Source: JAICTV01 sp035634055 (GTDB lineage: Bacteria > Planctomycetota > Phycisphaerae > Tepidisphaerales > Tepidisphaeraceae). Taken from it: a stretch of 32,533 bases of DNA. Positions 1 through 7,446 of this stretch are shown here, piece after piece. The translations under genes and the position numbers were made by a program. Every line of letters starts with the position of its first letter. Position 1 is the first letter of the stretch. The notes beneath the pieces are model-generated. The model was not told where the DNA came from and searched no databases. It was given only the letters and a program-made list of their open reading frames with translations. Where the stretch lies: contig DASQDR010000005.1 of assembly GCA_035634055.1 (NCBI GenBank), forward strand, positions 1 to 32,533, read 5' to 3'.

Positions 1-32
1 GGGCCGTGGGGCGTGGGGGCGTGGGGCGTGGG
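1..32. repeat. G-rich GTGGGGC-type tandem words at window edge
   Basis: The first 32 bases consist almost entirely of iterated words of the form GTGGGGC or GTGGGGGC. They lie just upstream of the first gene, the position occupied by other word repeats in this window. The left side is cut by the window edge, so it cannot be seen whether a matching inverted arm exists. It may simply be biased sequence. Confidence 0.4.
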
Positions 33-63
33 CGCGCGCGAGATGATGACCACGGAGGGAACG

Positions 64-1005
64 ATGCTCGGCTGGCAGGGGTGGCAGGTCCGGCTGCCGC
101 GGGAGTGGAACCCGGTGCGGCTGGACGGCACCTTCGACGCCGGGCAGGTGCTCGTCGCCGACCTCCACCGCCCGCAGATCGGCCTGCGCTGGAGCCGCTT
201 CCATCCGGAGGCGGCGACGACGACGGATTTTCTGCGCGACGTGATGCGCGGCGAGGCCGGCGCGGCCGCGGCCGAAAGCGCGCGGGCGGGGGAGCGCGAC
301 GGGGGCGCGGCGCTCACGTTCCTCGATCACGAGACGCCGGGGCGCGACGTCCACCTGTGGGCGGCGCCGTCGGGGCGGCTGCTCCAGATCGTCTACCACG
401 CGCCGCGGCGCGACGACGTGCTGGAGCGCGAGCTGCTGCCGACATTGGCGGAGACGGCGGCGCGGCCGGCGCGGCCGTGGTCGGTGTACGACCTCTCGTG
501 CCGCGTGCCGGCGCAGTACGCGCTGGTGAGCCACCGCCTCAACGCCGGCGACCTGACGCTGCGCTTCGTCGCCCCGGCCGGCCCGCCCGCCCCGGTCACC
601 CCGCCCGGCCCGACCGACCCGCGCGGCCCGACGGATCTGCACGGCCCGGCGGCCCTGCGCGCCGTGCGCGGTCCACGCCGGCGCGAATTCCTCAACGTCC
701 GGCAGATCGCGCTGGCGCGGCTGGCGCTGAAGCGTATGCGGCTGGCGCAGTGGGTGGACGCGCAGGAGCGCGATTTCCTCAACGGCCGGTACAAGCCGGT
801 GGCGGAGATGACGGTGCGGCAGGAAGTGCGGCGGACGTCGCGCCGCCGGCGGCGGTTCGCCTTCATGCCGTGGCTCGCGCCGCGCGTGGTCACCCTCGCC
901 CGCCACGACGTCGCCCGTGACCGGCTGATCATCGTGCAGGCGAGCGATGAAAGCGTCGCGACGGCGGTCGCCGACGCGGTGGGGGGCGTAGAATGTGTTT
1001 CATGA
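64..1005 (+). CDS. Conserved-looking hypothetical protein upstream of PqqD
   Basis: This is a 313-residue protein that I do not recognise. It begins MLGWQGWQVRLP and has no evident signal peptide or membrane segment. The N-terminal half looks like an alternating beta-type domain. A Pro-rich stretch follows near residues 180-205, and then a basic part with many Arg, including RRTSRRRRRF near 260-270. I chose the ATG at 64 because GGAGGG at 54-59 stands 4 bases before it. ATGs at 43 and 46 and a further one at 13 are in frame but have no such site and fall in or near G-rich repeat sequence. Its stop overlaps the start region of the PqqD gene, so the two are probably translated together. It may be a partner of the PqqD protein; this is inferred only from position. 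Confidence 0.7.
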   Translation: MLGWQGWQVRLPREWNPVRLDGTFDAGQVLVADLHRPQIGLRWSRFHPEAATTTDFLRDVMRGEAGAAAAESARAGERDGGAALTFLDHETPGRDVHLWAAPSGRLLQIVYHAPRRDDVLERELLPTLAETAARPARPWSVYDLSCRVPAQYALVSHRLNAGDLTLRFVAPAGPPAPVTPPGPTDPRGPTDLHGPAALRAVRGPRRREFLNVRQIALARLALKRMRLAQWVDAQERDFLNGRYKPVAEMTVRQEVRRTSRRRRRFAFMPWLAPRVVTLARHDVARDRLIIVQASDESVATAVADAVGGVECVS

Positions 1006-1544
1006 TGAACCGCCTGCTCGCCCGCCGCCGCCGCCGTAACCGCTCGGACGCCCGCGTCGCCGACGCCGGCGGCAGCGGCGGGGACGTTGCCGCCACTGGC
1101 GTGGCAACTGCCGCGGCGCCCGGTGCGAGGAAGCCGGACGCACTCGCCGCCCGGCCGCTGCGGGTGCGCAACGCGACCGAATCGCGGGTGGCGGAGGGGA
1201 CGTGGCGCGTGACCGTCCCCGTCCGCCCGTCGCGCTGGGCCGCCTTCGTGTTGCGCGTGCCGGCTAGCGCGACGCGGACGTTCGAGCTGGACGAGCTGGG
1301 AAAGCTCGTGTGGGACGCCTGCGACGGCCGGACCGACGTCGCCGCCATCATCCGCCGCCTCGCCGACGCGTACGGCCTCAACCCGCGCGAAGCGGAGGTC
1401 GCCACGCTCGCGTTCCTGCGAACGCTGGCGGCGAAGGGCTTGGTGGGCGTGGCGGCGGACGGCCACGATCAGAAAGGAGAAAGCGCCGAACATTCCACAG
1501 CGAACATCGAACGCCAAGCCGCGGAAGCGGTACGAGCAGGGTGA
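993..1544 (+). CDS. PqqD family protein (peptide-binding RRE-like)
   Basis: This 183-residue protein has a basic, low-complexity N-terminus (residues 1-60) followed by a PqqD-like winged-helix domain at about 70-155. Visible family features are the RTFELDELGKLVWDACDG segment, the II.RLA..YGL helix and the terminal FLRTLAAKGLV helix. In characterised systems PqqD domains bind a precursor peptide and hand it to a radical-SAM or other modifying enzyme. No such enzyme or precursor is visible here. The ATG at 993 follows a run of G at 981-986. A second ATG at 1002 overlaps the previous stop as ATGA, so either could be used. It sits between an unknown gene and an ABC transporter pair, which suggests but does not prove a link with export. 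Confidence 0.8.
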   Translation: MCFMMNRLLARRRRRNRSDARVADAGGSGGDVAATGVATAAAPGARKPDALAARPLRVRNATESRVAEGTWRVTVPVRPSRWAAFVLRVPASATRTFELDELGKLVWDACDGRTDVAAIIRRLADAYGLNPREAEVATLAFLRTLAAKGLVGVAADGHDQKGESAEHSTANIERQAAEAVRAG

Positions 1545-1580
1545 GAGCGTCCCGCGCCGGTGACGCAGCATTGATCCGAC

Positions 1581-1611
1581 TTCATCCTTCAGCATTCATC
1601 GTTCAGCATTC
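1581..1611. repeat. Dispersed word repeat, TTCATCC family, single arm
   Basis: The words TTCATCCTTCAGCATTCATC (1581-1600) and then GTTCAGCATTC lie immediately before the permease start at 1618. The first 20 bases are identical to 26528-26547, where the same sequence is the right arm of a long inverted repeat. No left arm was found here. The copy occupies the place where the ribosome binding site of the permease gene would be expected. Confidence 0.8.
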
Positions 1612-1617
1612 TCTCCC

Positions 1618-2313
1618 ATGCCTCCCCCTCGTCCCATCCCGCGCCAGGTCGCCCTGCCGCTCTCCAAGGCGGTGGAGATCGCCTACAAGAGCATTCGCCT
1701 GCGGCTGGGGCGGAGCCTGCTGGTGACCAGCGGAATCGTGCTGGCCCTGGCGTTCTTGATGGCGGTGCTGGCGACCGACGCGGCCAACGACGCGATGCGC
1801 GCGTGGGTCTTTGGCGGGCCGGTCGAGGCGTCGCAGGACCGGCAGCGGCTGCAGTCGTTGATGGAGGCGCGGGGCGTGCCGACGACGCCGCGCGCCGTCG
1901 CCGAGGCGCGGCTCCAGACGCGCTGGCTGCTCACGCTGGCGCTGCTGGTGGCGGGCGTCGGCATCCTCAACGCGATGCTGATGAGCGTCACCGAGCGCTT
2001 CCGCGAGATCGGCACCATGAAGTGCCTCGGCGCCCTCGACGGCTTCATCGTCAAGCTATTCCTGATCGAGAGCTTGTTCCAGGGCGCCGTCGGGACGGTG
2101 GTCGGCGTCGCGGTGGGGCTGCTGCTCGCGCTGGCGTCGTTGACGCTCTCCTATGGCCGGTTCGCGTGGGACGCGCTGCCGGTCGGCCGCCTGCTTGCGT
2201 GCGTGGCGGCGTGCGTCGCGATCGGCGTCGTGCTCACCGTCGCCGGCGCGATCTACCCGGCGTGGCAGGCGGCGCGGATGGAGCCCATCGAGGCGATGCG
2301 CGTGGAGGCGTAA
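1618..2313 (+). CDS. Short FtsX/MacB-type ABC transporter permease
   Basis: This 231-residue inner-membrane protein has four predicted membrane segments, at about 34-52, 102-124, 143-172 and 190-215. The strongest family signal is the C-terminal FtsX domain: VGILNAMLMSVTERFREIGTMKCLGA followed by YPAWQAARMEPIEAMR. MacB-type permeases are usually about 400 residues with a large extracytoplasmic domain between the first two membrane segments. Here that loop is only about 50 residues, so substrate capture must differ or depend on a partner. It pairs with the ATPase at 2452. The start at 1618 is preceded by a repeat word and no clear Shine-Dalgarno site. Its substrate is unknown. Confidence 0.85.
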   Translation: MPPPRPIPRQVALPLSKAVEIAYKSIRLRLGRSLLVTSGIVLALAFLMAVLATDAANDAMRAWVFGGPVEASQDRQRLQSLMEARGVPTTPRAVAEARLQTRWLLTLALLVAGVGILNAMLMSVTERFREIGTMKCLGALDGFIVKLFLIESLFQGAVGTVVGVAVGLLLALASLTLSYGRFAWDALPVGRLLACVAACVAIGVVLTVAGAIYPAWQAARMEPIEAMRVEA

Positions 2314-2451
2314 CCCGGCGCGTTGCGCCAAGGACGTGCCGTGGAACCGTCTGCGGCCAGGGTGCGTAGTTTGAGGAGCGGCCGAGCAACCGCCGCGCTT
2401 GCCCGGGCGGGATGCCGAGGGCCGGAGCCAAGGACGAGCAGTGGTTACACG

Positions 2452-3249
2452 ATGACCGACGATGCCACGATAGCGCCTACATCGCCCGCGCCCGCGCCCG
2501 CGCCTCCCGCGCCGCTGGCCGAGCACAGCGTGCGCACCATCGACGTCACGCGCACCTACTCGATGGGCGACGAGCAGATCCACGCCCTGCGCGGCGTGAA
2601 CGTCTCGATCGGCCGCGGCGAGTACGTCTCGATCATGGGCCCCAGCGGCTCGGGCAAGAGCACGCTGTTCAACATGATCGGCGGGCTCGATAAGCCGTCG
2701 GGCGGGAAGGTCTACATCGACGAGGTGGACATCGCGCAGCTCGACGCGATGGAGCTGGCGTGGATGCGCTGCCGCAAGATCGGCTACATCTTCCAGACCT
2801 TCAACCTGATCCCGGTGATGACCGCCCTGGAGAACGTGATGCTGCCGATGATCTTCGCCGGCGCGCGCACCGACGAGGCGCAGGAGCGCGCCGCCGAGAT
2901 CCTGCGCCGCGTGGAGCTCGGCCACCGCCTGAGCAACCGGCCGGCGGAAATGTCCGGCGGGCAGCAGCAGCGCGTCGCCATCGCCCGCGCCTTCGCCAAC
3001 GATCCCGCGATCATTTTGGCCGACGAGCCGACCGGGAACCTGGACCTCCAGACCGGCAAGCTGATCATCGAGCTGCTGCGCGGCCTGAACCGCGAGAAGG
3101 GCGTCACGATCATCAGCGCCACGCACGACCACAAGATGCTGGCGGTCTCCGACCGCATCCTCTGGATCCGCGACGGGCAGGTGGACCGGATCCAGCGCCG
3201 CGACGAGTTGAAGATCGAGGAGGGGGTGATCGAGGGCGTGAATGGGTGA
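2452..3249 (+). CDS. ABC transporter ATP-binding protein (LolD/MacB type)
   Basis: This 265-residue ATPase should power the adjacent FtsX-type permease. A Pro/Ala-rich leader (residues 8-22) precedes a complete nucleotide-binding domain. Walker A is GPSGSGKST (63-71), the Q-loop is near 115, the signature MSGGQQQR is at 167-174, Walker B is ILADEP at 188-193, and the switch His lies in SATHDH. The long insertion-free core and the LDKPSGG and TGNLD segments fit the LolD/MacB/FtsE-like exporters and lipoprotein-release pumps. I chose the ATG at 2452, which begins the coherent protein. The frame is open back to 2323, but that stretch reads as Arg/Gly-rich filler. There is a 138-base gap after the permease, so co-transcription is probable, not shown. 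Confidence 0.92.
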   Translation: MTDDATIAPTSPAPAPAPPAPLAEHSVRTIDVTRTYSMGDEQIHALRGVNVSIGRGEYVSIMGPSGSGKSTLFNMIGGLDKPSGGKVYIDEVDIAQLDAMELAWMRCRKIGYIFQTFNLIPVMTALENVMLPMIFAGARTDEAQERAAEILRRVELGHRLSNRPAEMSGGQQQRVAIARAFANDPAIILADEPTGNLDLQTGKLIIELLRGLNREKGVTIISATHDHKMLAVSDRILWIRDGQVDRIQRRDELKIEEGVIEGVNG

Positions 3250-3672
3250 GTGAGGGCCAGCACGAACCGCCGCGATGCGTGCCGAGCCCGTGACGCGGCG
3301 ACCGGCAGGTTCGGCAGCACCCGCACCGTGCGGTAACGATCGCCCGACGTGGTGGAAGGGCCAGGGTGCGACCACTGTGCGCCGCCCGGGGTGAGGGGTC
3401 GCGGCGACACCTGTTTAGGCCTTGCTCCATCACTCTCGATCACCCGAGAGAAGGCGAGGCAACCCTCCAACTACGCGCGCGACGACGGTTCCCGAATTCC
3501 TATCAGGCAGCTTCGCGGGCATTGGCGGCAGCGGCCGCGGGCTACGAGGTCGAGCCGCTGCTGCGGCGATAATTGGGCGGGGCGCCCAAGCTACGAATGT
3601 CCTGTGCCTTCCGTCCCCAATGGTGGCACGGGCGCCTCGCCCGTGCGCTCATCCGGCGTCGGTCAAGATCCG
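3250..3672. other. Gene-free stretch between convergent genes
   Basis: These 423 bases separate the ends of the ABC ATPase (plus) and the SGNH-like gene (minus). I see no convincing coding frame. A 6-bp hairpin, CTCTCG/CGAGAG, is at 3433-3450, and a 9-bp perfect hairpin is at 3626-3646. The words GGCCAGGGTGCG (3359-3370) are an exact copy of 2355-2366, on the other side of the ATPase gene. The stretch may hold decayed repeats and a shared transcription end. Confidence 0.6.
3626..3646. terminator. Perfect 9-bp GC hairpin between convergent genes
   Basis: GCACGGGCG (3626-3634) and CGCCCGTGC (3638-3646) form a perfect 9-bp stem with a 3-base loop. It lies 27 bases beyond the stop of the minus-strand SGNH-like gene, also downstream of the plus-strand ATPase. 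There is no T-tract on either side, so a classical intrinsic terminator is not supported. It could be a transcript-end hairpin or a dispersed repeat beginning GGTGGCACGGGCG. Confidence 0.45.
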
Positions 3673-5415
3673 TCACGCTTTCGCCGCGCCGATCATCACG
3701 CCGCTGAAGTTCTGCCCTGCCGTCAGCGTGATCTTCACCGGAGGCGTGGTGGCGCGGTAGCCGGTCGGGAGCGCGCGTTTCACGTTGTAGGTGCCGGCGA
3801 TCAATCCATCAAAGCGGAAGTTGCCGGCGGAATCCGTCGACGTCCGCCGCTCGCTGGAGTCCCAGACGCTGTCATTGTCCAAATCGATGAAGATGGTCCT
3901 GGCGCCGAGGCTGATCTCGCCCGCCTCCTGCTTGCCGTCCTTATCGTCGTCGGCGAAGGCGCGGCCGGCGATCGAGCCGAGGCGCGTCACGCCGACGTGC
4001 GCCACCTTCGTCACGTTCGCCGTCACCGAGACCAGCGCGGGGTTGGCGGTGGTCACCTTGGTGTTGGCGGCGGCGATGATGCGGACGCGGTGCGTGCCGA
4101 CCGGCAGGCCGGTGAAGGTGATCCGGCCGGTGGAGTCCGACGTGCCGGTCTTTTCGCCAGCGTCGAGCTTCCCGTCATTGTCGGCGTCGATGAACGCCTT
4201 GACGCCGGACATCGCGCTCTCGGTCACCTCGCGCAGGCCGTTGTGGTTGACATCGGAGAAGGCGGCTACGCGGATGCTCCCCGCGCCCACCGTCGGCGGC
4301 TTGGGCGCGCTCGGCATCGGCGTGGTCCAGCCGGCGTAGCCGACGTAGTTCATGGCGTCGTAAACGGCCTGCTGGATCAGCGACCGCACCTTCGCGTCGC
4401 TCGAGGTCGGCTTGGGGTTGAGATAGCTGCTGGGCGTGGCGATGCCGCGCGGGTCGTTGCCCGTGATCGACGCGTAGAACGCGCAGGCGATCAGGTAAGA
4501 GCCGGTGTCGCCGCGCGGGTGCGAGCCGTCGACGTAGAAGTCGGTGATCGACTTGACGTGGGTGCCGGCGAACTTTCCCGCCTTGATCATCTGCTCCACG
4601 TTGTAGTACGCCTCGGCCACCGGGATCAGCCGCACCGGCTTCATGTTCCGCGTGGCCGGGTCGTTCTTCTGCGCGGCGCGCAGCAGGGGCATGAGCTGCT
4701 TGACGAACGAGCGGGTGATGAAGTTGTAGTTCTTGCTGCTGCCCGAATCGACGTAGCTCTTGTCCCACTCGCTGGCGTAGCTGAACGCGGTGCCGTCGGG
4801 CTTGCCGTCGGCGCCCCAGTCGGTCCGCCGCGCCGGGCGCGAGTAGATGAAGACCTGGGCGCCCGGACTGTTGGCCGACAGCCGCTTCATGAACTCGAGG
4901 CTGATCGGGACTTCTGCCTGGTTCTGCCCGCTGTCGCGGTCCATCGGGTCGGTGTCGACGAGCAGTCGCCGCTCGTTGGGCTGGAGCGTCAATACGTCCC
5001 AATTATGGGTGAACGCCTGCTGGTAGTTGCCCCAGGGATTGAGCTTGGTGGGCTGGCCCGGATCGGTGCCGGAGGTGTTGTAGCCCGGCTTGAGGTTGAG
5101 GTTGTACGCCTGCGCGAAGCCGGACCCGGTCTGCCGCCCGAGCGAGATGGCGGCGCCGGTCGAGCGCAGCATCTCGGTGAAGCCGATGTAGCGCACGCCG
5201 TCGGTCATCGAGTTGCCGGTGAGGAAGACGCGCTTGGGCGCGACGACGCTGGGCGTCGCGGTCAGCGCTGCCGCCACGGGCCCCATCGGCGCGGGCGATA
5301 ACGTGGCTACCAGCGGCGTCGCCGCCATCAGTTGCCTGCGTTCCAGAAGTTCGACCAGCGGCTTAATCGCACCGGCAGCGCACCGCCCACGAGCGGCGCG
5401 TTTACGTCTCGACAT
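3673..5415 (-). CDS. Secreted SGNH-like hydrolase with LEPR tag and SdrD-like repeats
   Basis: This 580-residue protein starts with a basic stretch and the motif LLERRQLMAA (residues 23-32), the planctomycetal LEPR-type N-terminal tag of exported proteins. An SGNH/GDSL-hydrolase-like domain covers about 60-330. Block I reads FLTGNSMTDG (Ser69, with Asn in place of the usual Asp), and a block V-like DGSH has Asp296 and His299. After a linker come two SdrD B-like/carboxypeptidase-regulatory-like repeats at about 380-460 and 480-560, with Asp/Asn-rich calcium-type loops (SDVNHNGLRE, DADNDGKLDAGE, DDDKDGKQEAGE, DLDNDSVWDSSE). The start at 5415 has GGAG about 9 bases upstream; a longer frame to 5541 lacks sense. 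A carbohydrate esterase role is possible, given the neighbouring glycosidase, but the substrate is unknown. Confidence 0.85.
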   Translation of the reverse strand: MSRRKRAARGRCAAGAIKPLVELLERRQLMAATPLVATLSPAPMGPVAAALTATPSVVAPKRVFLTGNSMTDGVRYIGFTEMLRSTGAAISLGRQTGSGFAQAYNLNLKPGYNTSGTDPGQPTKLNPWGNYQQAFTHNWDVLTLQPNERRLLVDTDPMDRDSGQNQAEVPISLEFMKRLSANSPGAQVFIYSRPARRTDWGADGKPDGTAFSYASEWDKSYVDSGSSKNYNFITRSFVKQLMPLLRAAQKNDPATRNMKPVRLIPVAEAYYNVEQMIKAGKFAGTHVKSITDFYVDGSHPRGDTGSYLIACAFYASITGNDPRGIATPSSYLNPKPTSSDAKVRSLIQQAVYDAMNYVGYAGWTTPMPSAPKPPTVGAGSIRVAAFSDVNHNGLREVTESAMSGVKAFIDADNDGKLDAGEKTGTSDSTGRITFTGLPVGTHRVRIIAAANTKVTTANPALVSVTANVTKVAHVGVTRLGSIAGRAFADDDKDGKQEAGEISLGARTIFIDLDNDSVWDSSERRTSTDSAGNFRFDGLIAGTYNVKRALPTGYRATTPPVKITLTAGQNFSGVMIGAAKA

Positions 5416-5798
5416 CTTCAACGTCTCCGTCGACCAAGTGACTGCGCGCCGCGGCACGGGCGCCGCGCAAGCAGTTTGCAATACACATCGTTGGGGTTGC
5501 CCTGTGGGAACCTTCCCCCCACGCGACCTGCTACGACCCACGGCCGCGGGGTGTTCATTATGCGCGCGGCCGCTCCCGCGTGCGAACGCACAAACCCCGG
5601 ATACAAGGGATTGAGTTGACGAGCCGCCGACGCCCGGAGATGGTGTTGAGCCGCGGCGAGCGCGGCCGCGGCAGCCAACGCAGCCGTGGCCGCCGACGCC
5701 TGTCCCGAACCACCGCCTGGTGCAAGCGGGGCGGCGCCGCCTCCGGCCGCCGCGGGCGTAAGCGCCGCGTCCACCCGAGGCGCTGCGGGGAACTTATC
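5416..5798. other. Divergent intergenic region, SGNH-like / GH43
   Basis: These 383 bases lie between two divergently transcribed genes and must contain the promoters of both unless the starts are misjudged. A CATAAT hexamer on the minus strand (5557-5562) resembles a -10 box but has no good -35 partner. TTGACG at 5616 on the plus strand resembles a -35 box without a convincing -10. The right half (5640-5790) is open in the GH43 frame but reads as Arg/Gly-rich peptide, which I treat as non-coding. Confidence 0.5.
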
Positions 5799-7379
5799 TT
5801 GCCCGAGACGATCCACAACCCCGTCCTGCCCGGCTTTTTTCCTGACCCCTCGATCGTGCGCGTCGGCGGCGACTACTACCTGGCCAACAGCACGTTCGAG
5901 TGGTTCCCGGGCGTGCCCATCCACCACTCGCGCGACCTGGTCAACTGGCGGCTCATCGGCCACGCGCTGACGCGCCCGGCGCAGCTCGACCTGCGCGGCG
6001 TCGGCGATTCCGCCGGCGTCTGGGCGCCCTCACTCAGTCACCACGACGGCGCGTTTCACCTGGTCTACACCACCGTGCGCACGCGCGTCGGGCCGTTCAA
6101 GGACGTCTGCATCTTCCTCACCACCGCGCCGGCGATCGACGGGCCGTGGTCGGACCCGGTGAGCCTCGCGGGCGGCGGGTTCGACCCGTCGCTCTTTCAC
6201 GACAGCGACGGCCGCAAGTGGCTGGTCAACATCGAGTGGGACCACCGCAAGGGGAAGCCGCGTTTCGCCGGCATCGTCGTGCAGGAATACGATCCGCGCG
6301 AGCGCCGCCTGGTCGGGCCGGTCACCAGGGTCTTCAGGAAGCAGGAGCTGATCGAGGGGCCGAACCTTTACAAGGTCAACGGCTGGTACTACCTGATGCT
6401 GGCCGAGGGCGGGACCGGGTGGAACCACGGCATCTCGATGGCCCGCTCGCGCAGCGTCACCGGCCCGTACGAGCCGGACCCGCAGCCGCTGGTTCTCACG
6501 TCGCGAAAGAACCCGTCGCTGGCGCTACAGAAGGCCGGCCACGGCGAACTGGTGCAGACGCCCGCGGGCGAGTGGTACCTGGCGCACCTGGCCAGCCGGC
6601 CGCTCTACCCGGAACGACGCTCGATGCTCGGGCGCGAGACGTGCATCCAGAAGGTCCGCTGGTCCGACGACGGCTGGCTGCGGCTGGAGGACGGCTCGAC
6701 CGATGCGAAGGTGGACGTGCCCGCGCCGCGGCAGTTCGAGCCGCACCCCTGGCCGGCCGAGCCGGTGCGCGAGGAGTTCGACGCGGCGGCGCTGTCGCCG
6801 CACTGGTCGTCGCTGCGCGTGCCGATCGACGAGTCGTGGGCGAGCCTGCGCGATCGGCCCGGGTGGCTCCGGCTACGCGGGCGCGAGTCGCAGCACTCGC
6901 TGTTCGACCAGAGCCTGCTCGCGCGCCGGCTGCGCTCGTTCGTCACCACCGTGCAGACGTGCCTGGAGTTCGACCCGCAGCACTTCACGCAATCCGCGGG
7001 GCTGCTCTGCTGGTACGACGCGCGCACGCACTACTACCTGCGCGTCACGCACGACGAGGCGCTCGGCAAGTGCATCGGCATCGTGCTCACCGACGACGGC
7101 GCCTACGACGAGTTGACCGCCAGCCAGATCTCCATCCTGGATTGGCCGCGCTGCCACCTGCGGGCGCAGATCGAGCACGAGCGGCTGCAATTTAGCGCGT
7201 CGGCGGACGGGCGGCTGTGGCAGCCGATCGGGCCGACGCTGGACGCCAGCAAGCTGTCGGACGATTACGGCCAGGGGCTGCACTTCACGGGCGCCATGGT
7301 CGGCATCTGCTGCCAGGACCTGCGCGGCGCCGGCGCGGCCGCGGACTTCGACTACTTCGAGATGAACGAGTGGGCGTGA
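5799..7379 (+). CDS. GH43 glycosidase (beta-xylosidase / arabinofuranosidase type)
   Basis: This 526-residue enzyme has the five-bladed propeller of family GH43 at about 1-300 and a C-terminal beta-sandwich (GH43 C2-like) at about 315-526. The three family acidic residues are in place: Asp16 in GFFPDPS (general base), Asp129 in GGGFDPS (pKa modulator) and Glu186 in IEGPNLYK (general acid). Spacing and length match the XynB-type beta-xylosidases. There is no signal peptide, so it probably acts in the cytoplasm on imported oligosaccharides. I chose TTG at 5799 because GGGGAA ends about 7 bases upstream and the family N-terminus begins there. ATGs at 5580 and 5640 would add an Arg-rich leader. 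A nucleoside hydrolase follows 67 bases downstream. Confidence 0.93.
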   Translation: MPETIHNPVLPGFFPDPSIVRVGGDYYLANSTFEWFPGVPIHHSRDLVNWRLIGHALTRPAQLDLRGVGDSAGVWAPSLSHHDGAFHLVYTTVRTRVGPFKDVCIFLTTAPAIDGPWSDPVSLAGGGFDPSLFHDSDGRKWLVNIEWDHRKGKPRFAGIVVQEYDPRERRLVGPVTRVFRKQELIEGPNLYKVNGWYYLMLAEGGTGWNHGISMARSRSVTGPYEPDPQPLVLTSRKNPSLALQKAGHGELVQTPAGEWYLAHLASRPLYPERRSMLGRETCIQKVRWSDDGWLRLEDGSTDAKVDVPAPRQFEPHPWPAEPVREEFDAAALSPHWSSLRVPIDESWASLRDRPGWLRLRGRESQHSLFDQSLLARRLRSFVTTVQTCLEFDPQHFTQSAGLLCWYDARTHYYLRVTHDEALGKCIGIVLTDDGAYDELTASQISILDWPRCHLRAQIEHERLQFSASADGRLWQPIGPTLDASKLSDDYGQGLHFTGAMVGICCQDLRGAGAAADFDYFEMNEWA

Positions 7380-7446
7380 CCTGCCGGCCGGTGCTGCCGG
7401 CGTGCGCGGGGCGGCGCTTTCATTCCGCGGAAGGATTCGCAGCGAC

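Noticed and set aside
3349..5301. 650-residue plus-strand open frame opposite the SGNH-like gene
   Set aside because: It reads as Arg/Gly/Val-rich peptide without motifs and is antisense to a gene with recognisable domains; high GC leaves such frames open.
5580..5798. ATG starts (5580, 5640) for the GH43 enzyme
   Set aside because: They add an Arg/Gly-rich leader absent from the family, while TTG 5799 has a ribosome binding site and the family N-terminus.
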